Shown: piece by piece, positions 10,272 to 22,451 of the stretch | How positions within the stretch are numbered: position 1 is the first letter of the stretch | Layout of the letters: each line of letters begins with the position of its first letter | The notes under the pieces: generated by a model | Databases searched by the model: none | Told to the model about the DNA's origin: nothing | The model's input: the letters and a program-made list of their open reading frames with translations, nothing else | Made by a program: the position numbers and the translations under genes | Assembly (NCBI GenBank): GCA_036897485.1 | Contig: JAYMTF010000282.1 | Span: 1-41,258 of the forward strand | Reading direction: 5' to 3' | Length of the DNA: 41,258 nucleotides | From: Pelargonium nanum | Taxonomy: Eukaryota; Streptophyta; Magnoliopsida; Geraniales; Geraniaceae

Positions 10272-13200
10272 TTAAAAGCTCCATCGGTCCAATTGCACCT
10301 TTGCTTCGGCCATGTCTTTCTGCGCCTTCTTTCTCCGGTAAAAGATTGGACAATCCCGACTGAGAACAAAACATACAGTTAAAACTGAAATCTCCAAATG
10401 ACATACAATATAAGTGAAATGTTTCGGCAAAGATATAAGAAAGACCTTGTGCAGAGAACGTCTTGATGGAGAGAACCTTGACACTCTTGGCACTGTGTCC
10501 ACAACTTCCCAAAAAGCATCTCTAGCTCAGACACTGCAACCAGTTCAAGTCTCAATAATATATACTCAAGGAATCTTTCATCACATGTAAGGATCATTTT
10601 GTAGTTGAGTATAACATGAATTTATACAAGATACCTACCATGAGACACGGTTTTGCAATACAATTCTGCTTCTCTACCCTTGCAGTGGGAGCAAAGGGTT
10701 CGGTCTGAATTGCTGAGAAAATACACCGAAGTTAAAATTTTCAAATAAGCCTATTTATGCGCGTGCGCAGACAAATTTATAAGTTGGAAGCAACTTGAGA
10801 AGCATTTAAATGCGTACCTAATTAAAGCTCTACAACCAATGCACGTGAGTTGTTTCTTGGCGAATTTCATAATGCCACTGTTTGAAGGAGTGGAGATCGA
10901 AATAGATCTTGTGTGACTTCCATGAAGGAGCTCTTTGCTTGCATTCTTCAAAATCGGCTCAAAAATTCTCAAAAGTGGCTGTAAAATGATAATCATTTTA
11001 AATAATAAGTATACGGAGAGAGAGAGAGAGAGAGGAATGAACTATTATACATGTCATGAAGTGCTAACTGTTAAACTAACCTTGCTAATTTGATTTTCAA
11101 GGTAGTACTGTGGATCTATTGGTATGTTATTTTCCAGCACATAAATAGGATCCTCCGACTTCTCATAAGCCTGATTGTCCGACTTGTTAAATTTTGTAAA
11201 CAAGCACATAATAGAAAAGCGTTATAAAAGGAAACAAGTAACAGTAAAAATTACCTTAGCACCTTTAGCAGCTTTGATGATTACATATGGTACTCGGTCC
11301 CCAACATTTGGAGCAGTGGCAGCATCTCGCTGTCAATTAAAAAATCGACCAAATTCTCTTATGTTCCAGAACCATTATTGACATATACGCAGAATCGCAG
11401 ATAAAACACGTGATAAATGATCATCAGAAGGTCATAACAAACCTTGCGCATGCGTTCAGCAAGTTCAACATGAGCTGTCTTTACATCATAATCATCTCCC
11501 GTCTTCGTCAGACCCTGTTGGACTATAATACATCAGTGCGTGAACTACCAATTTATTGTGACTAGCAAATGATTTTATGACCGAACAATTTAGCTACAAT
11601 AGAAAATAGCTAATGGCATAATGGAAAGACCATCAAGAGCACCATTTGACCAAGATAATTTTTCTCACCTTGGTAATAACCAGAAGTGACAAATCCATGC
11701 GGTTCATGAGAAGATCTGAAATTGTATTCTTGACGAACTGAACAGCTCCAGGAACGTCCCTGTCAATCAGTATTTTGTGGAGGCACTCGTTTACCAAGTT
11801 TTTTACCAATAAACAATTGTCTCGTCGTACAGTTTCTATGCCTGTCAACAATCAAGATGATTTAGAACAAATTCTAATAATATATATATAGCAAAGCACT
11901 CAGTAGGGCAAGTGGTTGATTTCACTTGTTCCCTCGAGGTCTCAAGTTCGAGTCCCGGTGTTTGTACGCTTGCTGATCAAAAAAAAAAAAAAAAAAAAAA
12001 GCAAAGCACAAAAGGGCAAGGATCTTAGTTGTTTACCTTTAGTGTCCATTTTGTCATATTTGTCTGGGTTTGTCCAAAATAAACCAGCATACCTCTTCTT
12101 GCTAATCAGTAGATATGGAAAATAAACCTTTTCGAACTCCAATTTAATGGGCTTCATAACACAAGTAGGAGAAAAAGGAGAAAGAAGAAATGAGTAGGGA
12201 AAAACGAACAAGAAATTCAAGAGAGAGGAAAGTAATAATAATTGTTAGTACTTTAATGAAAGTTCCGCTGATATATTCAGCCGCTTCTCTTCCCAAGTTC
12301 ATTGCAGCATCTACAGTGGATACACCAAACTGTACCATAACTGAATCTGTGTCTCCATATATAACCTGATACCACAAATTCTCTCATCAAAATAAGTTGA
12401 TGTTAAAGGAAAACAAACGCAAACACGTTCATGAAAATGAGTATTTATATGGAGCCGCAATGGATGTGTTTAAAGAGAAAGCATTTGAAATCCAAGGTAT
12501 CGCACAAAACATATCAACAAACTATGACTGAAGCAAAAGTCACAAAAAATGTGATATTCAACATGTGTTCATACTGCAGAAATGATCCAAAGGGGAGGAA
12601 AAGATTACTTTCAAAGAAGTTTCCTTCTGAAAGCGGAAATTCGTGTGAAGAAAATATGGGAACAAGATGGGGCACTTGCAGAACTCAACAGAATTAAAAG
12701 TACCAACCACACTCAACATGTGGCTACACCTTCCAAACAATAGTCTGGAAAATAAAATTGTACCTCAGCATTGTGTTCATAGCCCGCTTGCGTTGTAAAT
12801 TTATCTTCCACAAGTTTTTTTGTGTGCTCAATCATTTGTCGACCTTCACAAGACAGCCAACCACAAGTACTTCAGTTGTTTTAGCTTATCAAGAGAACTT
12901 TTTTTATATGATTGAACAAACTGTTTGGGCTATACCGTAGCTTGTAACACTAGAAGATATCTCTAGACAAGGTAACTGGCCAACAGTAGCTCCTGTGAAT
13001 CCATATACAGAATTTGCACTAACCTGGGAAAAGCACCAGACATTGTAGAGAACGGAAATAGGAGATGAATAAGCAAAATTTACAACTATAACCTTACACT
13101 AGACCATAGATATAACTATATGAAAAGGTCTAAATCCCAATTTAACAGTGACAAGCTTAACCTTCAATGCCAGCTGCCGGCCATCTAGCACAGCCTTCTC

Positions 13201-16200
13201 AAGGGGGTCCTTGGCTTCCTGGAATAGAACAAACTTATCACATATATGCAAAAAGAAGCTAGCTGTGATAAAATGAACAGGAGGATAAATGACGCTGTCC
13301 AGCTATGTCCGGAGCAGAGCAAAGAACCCAAAAGGAAAGAAGAAAAAAATGACAGCAAGACCAAAAATAGAATACTATTTGCCATTACCTTCAAATCTGC
13401 TTTGGCTCTTTTACGAGCAGCTAACAACTCTTCAAGAATTTCAGGAAGTATTCCCTGAAAATACATATTTAATACATTTTCAAATTTATCTATTAGTCTA
13501 CATAATGTTCACCCAAAAAAAAAAAAACTTAAGCACTCAAAAATATCAAAAGAAAATAACCTTCTGTAAGGTTGATTTAACAAATGTTTCACCAGATGGG
13601 GTTTTGTTGACACACTCTGGAGGAAGGTTAAGCTTGCGAGCATCTTCAGGTGTCACCTTCGTACAGAACAAAAATAAAATATTTCCTAAATATTCTCATA
13701 ATCAAAGTTTAATTGTATTCAGTTCCATCATGAGATGAAAGTGGTGGCAAAACAATTTAACAAAGGTTAGAAAAATCACCAGAGTACAGTAACATAAATT
13801 ATATGCCATCATAATAGATGGATACAAAGATGCAAAGTCCAGTGTTGCGATTGGTTTCTCATAAAATCCAGCCCTGGCCTCCAAGACCTGCAAGCAGTTC
13901 CATCCAAGATGTCAATATATTCCATACTTGAGCCTTTACTATGTAGAAGTATATAACTCATCTGCTTGTACACATACTGACACACAATAAGAAGAGCAAT
14001 AGGTCATAAATTATACTGATTTTCCTTTGACAGAATAGTCATTGAAGGCAAGAACAATGTTGTCCAGTTGTCCTCTTTCATGTATTTATCTTATTTATAT
14101 ACATTATTCTTTATATTTCTAAAAATATATAAGCATCTAACAGCAACAATCATAGAAGTTCCATAATGACCAATCTCATAGAAAACCAACTTGTGAGAAA
14201 GTATCAAAATAATTAGAAAATATCTAACAACTAACCCAATCTTCTTTGTATGGAGCTTGACATAACTATCTCTTATTTATAAGAAATTTTGGTTAGTATT
14301 TTGTATCGGATTAACCCCATGAAGTGTGAACAATTAGGCTTCATGTATTCTCTTTCAGTTTTCTTCGGTGCCCCATGAAGGGAATGCTCAAAAACTAAAT
14401 GTGGCAATAGTACTAGTGTGAACTGTTTTTCAGAGGTTATGGTTAAAAGATAGTTATGGGTTCTGAAAATACTAAAATGATTATATGTTCATCGATGATG
14501 AATAAAACTAACCTGGAGACCAACATTTCTCAAACTACTTTTAGGGCAGGTGATCACAAAAGCTATTCCTTTCCAAATAATTGGCTTATTTGCTAGACTT
14601 CCACTTTTCATTATGTGTGGGGTCAAAAAGGTTGATGCTAACATCGGACATGAGAGATTTGACACAAACAAAGCTTCAATTTCCATATAGATAAAAGTCA
14701 CGAAGTCTTAGAAAAATCCATTCTAGATCTAAGTATAAAACACCAGGTATATGTATTTAAAAAGCAAACACGTTGAAAATAAACTCAGGTATAGCCCTAA
14801 CTGATGTCTTATGCATGCACTCATACTCCACATCTAATGACACTAAATGCTTCACGCTAGCAGAACTTACAGTGGCACCTTCATATGTCCCTTGTTCAGA
14901 TCCAGCCTGTTTGACATTTGGTATAACAAGGTTCCTCTGTTTTGACTTCCTAAGAAGTTGCGAAAGTACCTAGCACAACAGTTCGTGTTCTAAATTTCAG
15001 AATGTCCAATCATTCGGCATATTCATCTACTCATCAACTGAAAAGCATTATGTCAACCTTTATACTTTGCCCCCTGGACAGAAGGAAGGAGATGGGAACA
15101 CCCGTGACTCGAGCCATCTCCACATAATTGTAAATGAACATCAGCTTTTCTAAAAGCCGCTGAGGGAGATAGGCATCCTGCAAAGAGAAAGAGGTTCAGT
15201 AACGCAACAATTGAAGGGCCACAGGACACTGAACAAAAAGAATAGGCACCTTTAGACAGTATACAGCAAGTCGCCTCCTAGTTTCAGCATTCCCATTCTG
15301 AAGATCAGATATTATTGAGTGGTGGACATCCTCTTTCTGCACATCCAAATCAATCCGTATCTTACCAATCACAATCTCAAATGAAAGCACAAGAGAAGCA
15401 AGATCTGACGTTTCAGATGATAAAATTTCGCACTCACACATAAAGGGAGCATGGCCAAAAAGTGCACGGGATAATGAAATAAACATGAGCAAAGTAAAGA
15501 TAAATGAGAATAATCATGGCCTAGAATAATAAACATACCAAAAAAAATAGTATGCATATCATCTAGGAGCATAGTCCTAGATGCCCAAAATATGAAAGTA
15601 GTTCACAACAATACCCCATCAACAACTTTACTCAAATGCTTCAAAAATGCCAGGAAAAAAGAAAGATAAGGGGAATATCAAACTTTACCTGCTCAGAAAG
15701 AAAGTGTGCTGAAACAGAATTCAATGAATAAGAACTCAATTTGTAATCCCGTTGCATGACCTGCAACAACAAAAGAGAGAAGAGAAATTGAATAAGTTAT
15801 TCATCCCTAAATTCATACTGAACATGTATCATCCAGCAATTTTAGAGTTACTAAAGCAAACATGGTTTCTGGACAGAACCTGAAGCAAATCAAATTGAAC
15901 TCGCCCTTCGATGGTTACTTCTTTACTCTCCCTTGTTCCATACTGTCTGTGTAGTCAAACAAATATCCAGAAGTTAAACAAAATAATGATGACGATGAAA
16001 CAGAATGAAAATACATAGAATAAAATAAAAAGACCAAGAGTGGTATGTGGTTATAAGATTTCTACATAACAACACATCAAACTGCAGTATAATCTAGGGC
16101 CATAAGTCAAACAGATTACATGAGGGGGAAGTATGGTGAATCAATCATTTTGAAAAAAAATATATATATATATATATATCAACACCAACAAATGTTTAGG

Positions 16201-19200
16201 AATTGGACACATTCCTATTCAAATTTGGCAATCTACCATTGACAATGGAGGTACAAATTAGTGGAATGGCAGTTCCATGACTGATAATTGAAATAATGGT
16301 ATACATTACCTTGAAGAAAATGTTGTATCTTTGACACGAACCCTGCTATTTCGGATGCGACCAAGTATGGGAAACTCTGCTATTCCTAAGGCTTGAGCCC
16401 TCTGTCAAACAAAAGCTCAGACACAAGATTAGTACATAGACCAGAAGGAAATCCAAGCAATGCGCTTATATGAAGAGAGAAATCTTAATAATGGGTAGGG
16501 AGTACAAATAATGGAAGACATAGAAAACTTTGACAGTGATAGTGTAGGCAGAACAAAGAAAAGTTGATAAAATTACCTCAATAAGATATGGCAAGTCAAA
16601 TTTGCAGATGTTATAGCCAATTATAATATCAGGGTCCACTTCACGGATAAAATCCTGTAAGAAAACCAGCTACTAAGACTAGAAACATGTATAATTACAT
16701 AAATACTTAAAGTACATATGTGATTTATTGCACTTCCAATGCAAAAAATCAAAGGAACAAGACTCTTATGCACCAGTAGTCCCGCCACACAAAAAAATGC
16801 AATAAATTAATAACGAAAAATAATTTGTAGCAAGATCTAGTAGTCTACAAATGTACCAATAATGTTTGAATTGGATGTCATGTTTGACAAAACACACGCT
16901 ATGAAAATGCAATTGGTGCATTGACATGCTAATTTTTTGATCTAGCTGCAATTTACAAACATGCTAATTTTTGTAGTATACTGCTTATGGTCCTCAAAAT
17001 TATGAAAATAATTTTTTGTGATGCAAAGAAGAGTATAATGAAGAAAAGATGAATACCCTCCAAGCAAGCAATACTTCTCTTTCTGTATCAAAAGACATCA
17101 CATCAACACCAACTATTGGGGCACATGAATTTAGCGTCATCACATTACGTAGAAACGGTTTATCCTCTCCCTGCAGAGTGAGTAGATTGGCCACCTAGAT
17201 AGAAATGTGAAATTCAACTTCAGAAACCGTAAAACAAACTGACTGCTACATAGCATAGCACCGAATTTTAAGGAAGTAAAAGAGAACCTGGATAACAGGA
17301 TCATGGGTAGGCTCGGGAAAATGGCCTTTACGACCAGCACACTCAATGTCAAAACTCAATATTCGAAATGGAGCCATTTTTGAGAATTCTCCTTCCGGAG
17401 CATGGCTGATCAACTCTGAATAGCTAAGAAAATCTTGTCAAGGAACATTTAACCCACCAAAGAAAGTCCTAACATGAATAAGACATAACTCTTCTTTATG
17501 AAACATACAATGCCCTCCCATACATAAAATGAGGATACAGACAATCAAATTCTAGCTGGCAGTAAGACAAGTTCCTTGCTGCCTTCTTATACTTTCCAGC
17601 AGGCACTTCAATCCAGTTGCCACCAACAACATCGCGATCAATCATGAAACGAAGAGCAAAAAGAACATTGCTTTCATATGTCATGAAGCTCTTCATACCA
17701 AAACCATCAATTTGTATGCCTCTATCAAGAATACCTGCCAATATCAATAATGTTGGTGTGAAAGCAAAAAACTATATATAAACTGCTCCACAAGAATAAT
17801 CAATGTAATTAGAAACGCGCATGCTTTGAGTGTAGGAAGCAAAATAGCAATATCACAGATAATTGGGAAATTTTCAATTTAATTGTATATATTACCATGA
17901 TGTATATAAACTAAACCAAAAATTGAGGGGGTGGGAATGAAAGGAAATAAATTTTGTATATTAAGTAAATCAGAAGTATACCACGACAACTGGCCACCAT
18001 TGTTGGCAATGCGACTACAATTTTGAGAAAGGGATGTGAAGCCTGTTGCTGATAATACATGATGCTCCTTTTCTGCACCAGTTCAATACGACGAACAAAC
18101 TTGGGTACCTTACTGTTCCTATTTGCCTCCCTCATCCTCCCCTAAACGAATCATCAGACCCAAAATGAATGACTGGCTTGATTAAGACAACTTATGCAAC
18201 GAAGAAATAATCAGCTACTGATTGAGAAGCAAAGTACCTCAAGAATTTGATGAAAACGAGAGATATCATCAGGACCCATTCCAGCAGGGCAACTGATGTA
18301 GAAATATGGCTCAAACCCATGAACGTTACAGCAAACACTATGTCCTAATAAATAGCCAATAAAACATTAGAATGAATCCATGTAAGGTGTAGTTCCAAGA
18401 GCATCATTATAAAACCGAAAATGTTTTAAACCTCTCTAATTTAAAGAAGTAAATTCTACGAGATAATGGTAGTTATCATACCTCCTAGTAATGTCATAAA
18501 AGTGTCAGCCTCAACCCTTAAACTTCCTAGATAAATATGAACTTTTTATATGCCATAACAATGTTAGCACTTAAAATACTTGGGTCTTTTTGTCAGAGTT
18601 TGCCCAAATGCCGAAAATTGTGGCTTGTCTACAATGGGACCCAAATTTATTGTCCCCAAAAGATGGGACAATAGAACCTTAATATCATGAAAACTGTGTA
18701 ACTTGGATACATTGATTAAAACTTCCACGTAACGAAAAAATAAGAAGATGATGAATTTGGTTCGGTAACACGTTATTTTTCTCCAAAATTGGTAAAAAGT
18801 TTTAACTAGTTAGAACTAAACATTGCTAAAATAAACTTTTCTAAGAAATAAAAATTGCAAATTTAAAGTTGTAACAAAAAAAAAATCATCACAATATTGA
18901 TCGATTCCGTTCAGAATCCCTTCAGGATTAAACTCATTTACTGGTTAAGAACTTCCACCAAACAGAAGAATAAGATTAACTTGGTTCATCTATGGATGAT
19001 TTGTCTCCTAAACTGGTAAAAGGGAAGCCATTACTATAACAATGAAGGTACATTCTTTTAACCTTACTGAACTGAATCTAAGAGTTTAGCAACTAGTAAA
19101 AACAACAAATTGCTAAATTTAACCTTTCTAAGAAATAAAAATTTCAAATTTGAAGTTGTAACCTAAAAAAAATCAAAATTTACAGACAACCCTAACCTTC

Positions 19201-19680
19201 CTTTGTGACTCCAAATATCCTGATAATAGCAGCAGGTCCAGACCAATCCGGCAACAATTCTCGGTGACTGTCTCCGATTATATAATCAATCTCCAGCTGC
19301 TGAAACACTAAAAAAAAAAAAGAACTCAAAGCTATCAAATTCCACACACACATAAACCCTAATCACCACTTTCTCCACCAACAGACAAATCGAGCAATTC
19401 TCGATGGCTTACCGACATTTCGCGACTGCGAGAGGTACTCGCCGGAGAGCGGCGGACGGGTCCATCGGGAGAGGCGGGAGGCGAGGCCTTGGCGCTCCTC
19501 GATGTCGCGGAGAATGAGGGAGTCGTCGTCGTCTAGGAGGGTTTCGTCTAGGAAGACATCTTCGTCGACGAATTCTTCTTCTAGGCTTGAAATCGCCTGG
19601 TGCTTGGGTTGCTGGGCTGCCGGAGAGGGCGTCGCCGCCGGCGGAGGACGCTTTCTGGAGCCGCCGTTGGTCTTGTTCAT
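10272..19680 (-). CDS. POLD1: DNA polymerase delta catalytic subunit
   Basis: Thirty GT-AG exons join in phase to 1091 aa: 19413-19680, 19197-19307, 18238-18344, 17982-18141, 17539-17734, 17288-17423, 17057-17194, 16577-16654, 16310-16401, 15880-15946, 15689-15760, 15250-15336, 15058-15177, 14871-14969, 13780-13887, 13561-13656, 13389-13454, 13162-13218, 12936-13023, 12764-12843, 12252-12365, 12037-12151, 11669-11841, 11443-11514, 11255-11329, 11081-11170, 10818-10978, 10639-10712, 10446-10533, 10272-10359. This B-family polymerase makes the lagging strand with PCNA and proofreads. Exonuclease motifs are intact: FDIE (D306, E308), IGYNICKFD (D392), YCLKD (D505). So are the polymerase motifs: A DFASLYPS (D594), [10 protein letters not shown] (686-694), C YGDTDS (D747, D749). 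C-terminal CysA is C1001, C1004, C1016, C1019. CysB, the iron-sulfur ligands, is C1048, C1051, C1061, C1066. Start is the ATG opening MNKTNGG. The length matches plant orthologues. Confidence 0.97.
11016..11035. repeat. (GA)n microsatellite in POLD1 intron 26
   Basis: About ten GA dinucleotides on the plus strand lie between the exons at 11081-11170 and 10818-10978. No function is evident. Confidence 0.85.
11891..12009 (+). mobile_element. Very short tRNA-derived SINE with target-site duplications, in POLD1 intron 22
   Basis: The body at 11900-11978 is only 79 bp. It contains an A-box-like GGGCAAGTGGTTG near 11907 and a perfect B box (GTTCGAGTCC, 11946-11955). It ends in CTTGCTGATC followed by 22 A residues (11979-12000). 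GCAAAGCAC is repeated exactly at 11891-11899 and 12001-12009, directly flanking the element as a target-site duplication. The element lies antisense to POLD1, and its poly(A) becomes a poly(U) tract in the transcript. It shares its B-box neighbourhood (TCTCAAGTTCGAG) and its GCTGAT-poly(A) end with the SINE at 33306-33499. Confidence 0.88.
13888..14870. other. POLD1 intron 14, large and empty
   Basis: This is the longest intron of the gene. It is AT-rich with scattered short open frames on both strands and no recognisable domain or repeat. It separates the exons for GTYEGAT and for the polymerase motif A segment. Confidence 0.7.
18721..19175. repeat. Imperfect direct duplication inside POLD1 intron 2
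   Basis: Two diverged copies share ACTTCCAC near 18721 and 18951, ACTGGTAAAA/ATTGGTAAAA-type words, and CTAAGAAATAAAAATT at 18841 and 19128. The last is followed in both by CAAATTT(A/G)AAGTTGTAAC. The offset grows from about 230 to 287 bases, so the copies differ by internal indels. Intron 2 spans 18345-19196, and the duplication makes up about half of it. Confidence 0.75.
19354..19362. promoter_or_regulatory. Telo-box (AAACCCTAA) in POLD1 intron 1
   Basis: AAACCCTAA reads on the plus strand. Telo-boxes are known in plant genes expressed in dividing cells, where they act with other motifs near the start of transcription. Here the motif lies in intron 1, about 50 bases past the first coding exon. 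It could be coincidence. Confidence 0.35.
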
Positions 19681-19751
19681 GGCGGTTTTGGGGGTTTTGG
19701 GTTCTGGGACTGAGAGAGTGAAGGAGAGAGAAACATAGGAAAGGAGTGGAA

Positions 19752-19759
19752 TTTCCCGC
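19752..19759. promoter_or_regulatory. E2F-binding site of POLD1
   Basis: TTTCCCGC matches the E2F consensus TTTSSCGC exactly. It lies 72 bases upstream of the POLD1 start codon, in the GC-rich proximal promoter. Plant replication genes are commonly E2F targets in late G1/S, so position and gene function agree. Confidence 0.75.
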
Positions 19760-19791
19760 CAGTTTTGTGGAGGGTTTTGTGATGGGTTTGT

Positions 19792-19808
19792 CACGTGCAT
19801 CTCACGTG
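19792..19808. promoter_or_regulatory. Two G-boxes one helical turn apart, upstream of POLD1
   Basis: CACGTG occurs at 19792-19797 and 19803-19808, 11 bases apart, so two bZIP or bHLH dimers would lie on the same DNA face. The pair is 112-128 bases upstream of the POLD1 start codon and about 40 bases beyond the E2F site. Confidence 0.6.
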
Positions 19809-20139
19809 GCTGTTGGGTGTTTATTTTTAGGAAAGTGGCCAACAATTTGGACCCGGACTCGCGGACAACCGAAACTCAATCCAAACGATCGGGTTCAAGT
19901 CATATAAAATGGACCAGACAAATTTTTCAGTTTGGAACGGTTTGGGTGATTGTTGAAGTCAAGTTGGTAAATCTGCACGAGTATACATAACTCACTCGTA
20001 AAACTCAAACTCGGCCCAAAACACAACCCGAACAAACCCACTGCCCTTTCTTTTTAATCCGAACTCGAAAAAAATATAGTGTGACTCTAACTCGAATTGT
20101 CGCCTCTAGGTTGACCTATAGATTAAGTTCGGTGGAAGT

Positions 20140-20345
20140 TGGGACGGATCCAGTAAGGAGCTTTTGGGGGCAATTGCCCCCACTAATTTTTTTTTATTTC
20201 TTAAAATACTTCAAATATTCTTTCTAAATTTTTTTGGATATGTGTATGTTATTTGATAAAAATTCAACTTTTGGCCCCGCAATTTTTTTTAATTTTATCC
20301 TGATTATTTGATAAAATTTCATCCATCCTATTTGCCCCCACAAGG
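20140..20345. mobile_element. Probable transposon-end remnant with GGGGGCAATTGCCCCC
   Basis: GACGGATCCAG is followed by a perfect 16-bp palindrome (20166-20181). TTGGCCCCGCAATTTTTTTT and TTTGCCCCCACAAGG follow further on, each near a TTATTTGATAAAA word. GGATCC and GCAATTGCCCCC pieces of this kind are, as I recall, common at decayed DNA-transposon or retroelement ends in plants. No transposase and no clear terminal repeats or target-site duplication were seen. Confidence 0.4.
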
Positions 20346-21790
20346 CCACAACCATCTCAAATGAAGTTCTCTACAAATAAAAAGTATATTAAACATATAT
20401 AGAATTTTGAAACTCAAAACTATTAAAATGATAACAAATATTTAACTAATTAGTCTAATTTATTGTCATTAAATAATTGTGTTGCCATAAAAAATGAGTG
20501 GATTGATTATATAAACTGGTAAAGGTATGTTGTGTATTCTTGTTGTCGAATGTTAATTTTTTGATTAAAAATTTTCAAACGATGACTAAGTTTATTCTGC
20601 AAATCTATGACCAAAAAGAGAAGAAAAAGAAAATGAGTAACAAGAAATAAATATGCAGAAAAAATAACTTATCCATAATTAAGAACTAGTAGTTGCTAAC
20701 TCATATCTTTATTTTTTTAACCTTTTGTGTATCGAATGAGGACCCAGCATTTCTTATTTCATTTCAAAACTTATGTATTTTTAACATGATATGCCAGGTG
20801 TTCAATTCAAACCACGTGGCAGTCAACTATGCTGACATGGCTCTCTTAATGACGGCTCAATGGCAACTATTTTAAAGTATTGTCCAATTAATTTAATAAA
20901 AATTATAAATAATTACTATAAAATATGTGTATATAATTTACTAAATATAAGCTACACAATTGGATGAAAATCTCCAAATTATTGTAATTTAACCTTCAAT
21001 GTATATGTTGGTGTTCTCCAACAAAGAAAAAATCTAAATTACAAACCTAATTAAAATTATTTAAATAAAAAAATATTTTTGAATTATTATGTAAAACAAT
21101 ATGCTACTTATAATGACATAACAAGTCCTCAACCTAAAAACATTTAGTGAGACTCAAATTTTCCTAAACGTTGGTTTTTCCAATCATCCAATTGTTTAGT
21201 GCTTTCATATAATATAACATAAATAAAATTATTAACCCAATAGAATCACAAGGGTTGTCTCCTCACAAAAAGTCAAAAACATATGTGTCCCACACAATAA
21301 TTAAAAACTATAGCCCCCATTATCTCAAAATAGTTGCTTAAAGAAAAAGTAATTAAAAAGCAATCACATATATTTAAGCTCTCAAAAAGGCTCAAAATAA
21401 CTTGGATAATGTCATGGATTTCTTCATCAAACGTGATCATAACTTAACAGGTAGTGCTAAGTCAAAGATGAATCACATATATTAAATCTGGGGAAATTTG
21501 AAGTTTGTAGCATAAATTTTCAAATTTTGCAATTTAGGAAAAAGTTAATGGTGAATTTTGTATAGTATTTCAAGTTGAATGGTACAAATGTTACTATATA
21601 TACGTCAATAATAATGTTAAATTGCAACTAGATCACATAAATTCACTCTCGAAAGATCTTCAATATATGACATAATTTTTTCAACTGTGCAAAAACGATT
21701 TAACGACTTAATAGTAGTTTTACAAAACATTCTATTTGTTTTAACTACACTAACGTTATTGGAACGACTGATTTGATTAATTTTTTCTTT
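20346..21790. other. AT-rich 3' flank of the ERF gene
   Basis: No supported gene. The sequence is strongly AT-rich with stops in every frame. The 3' UTR of the ERF gene lies at the right edge. Confidence 0.6.
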
Positions 21791-22435
21791 TCACCAAGCA
21801 GGTGAATTGTAGTAACCATTTCCATTAGTAGTCTCATGAGACATGCCAAGAAGCTCTTCCAAGTACTCTTGACCTAAATCTTCCAAAACCACCACATTCT
21901 CATCATCTTCCTCAACCTTCTTTCCTCTCCTTCTCCGGGAGCTACTCTCCGCCTTCCGACGCATGGAGTGTCGCTTCTTGAGCTCAAGCACCGGCGAAGA
22001 ACCCTCCTCGAATCCATAATCCATAGCTCGCAGCGAATCATAAACAACTTGAGCCGGAAAATTCATGATTGCCAATGTACCCTTCAATGCAAATGCGGCT
22101 TGATCATAGGCCAAAGCTGCCTCCTCCGCCGTATCGAACGTCCCGATCCACACACGAACTCCATTTCTTGTCGAGTCTCGTATCTCCGCCGCGTACTTGC
22201 CCCATGGCCGCCTCCGGACGCCTCTATAGGAGGTCTCGGTCTCCTCGGTGACCACCGAGCTTGCCTCGTCGTCTTTCGCGGAGGAAGAGGAGGAGGAGAT
22301 GGTCTCCAAGGAGTGTTGCTCACCGTGGAAGATGGTTTGATCGTTGGGGTCGGGTTGGTTGAAGGAAATGAAAGATTGGTTTGCGAGGTTTTGGTTGGTG
22401 TAGTTATAGTTGTCGTAGTAAGAGAAAGGGTCCAT
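21791..22435 (-). CDS. Group IX ethylene-response factor (ERF1-like AP2/ERF activator)
   Basis: This is an intronless 214-aa nuclear transcription factor starting MDPFSYYD at 22433-22435. The frame stays open 27 codons further upstream, but that stretch has no ATG and lies in the leader minisatellite. One AP2/ERF domain (about 69-127) carries [20 protein letters not shown] and [16 protein letters not shown]. The Ala and Asp at the diagnostic positions are ERF type (GCC-box binding), not [19 protein letters not shown] (about 147-161) and an acidic EDLL-type activation motif, [16 protein letters not shown] (182-197), place it in subgroup IXc with ERF1 and ORA59. In Arabidopsis those integrate ethylene and jasmonate signals in defence. 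A basic RRRRGKK (167-173) may serve nuclear import. The N-terminal arm is rich in Asn, Gln and Ser. The gene appears intact. Confidence 0.95.
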   Translation of the reverse strand: MDPFSYYDNYNYTNQNLANQSFISFNQPDPNDQTIFHGEQHSLETISSSSSSAKDDEASSVVTEETETSYRGVRRRPWGKYAAEIRDSTRNGVRVWIGTFDTAEEAALAYDQAAFALKGTLAIMNFPAQVVYDSLRAMDYGFEEGSSPVLELKKRHSMRRKAESSSRRRRGKKVEEDDENVVVLEDLGQEYLEELLGMSHETTNGNGYYNSPAW

Positions 22436-22451
22436 CTTATAGTTATGATGT

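Noticed and set aside
11911-11955. Possible tRNA gene (A- and B-box motifs)
   Set aside because: No cloverleaf can be completed. The poly(A) tail and target-site duplication show a SINE.
19681-19800. In-frame upstream ATG (19798-19800) that would lengthen POLD1 by 40 residues
   Set aside because: The extension covers the E2F site and starts between the two G-boxes, so it is probably promoter or leader DNA. Plant POLD1 proteins start close to the MNKTNGG-type basic N-terminus, and the length with the shorter start fits the family.
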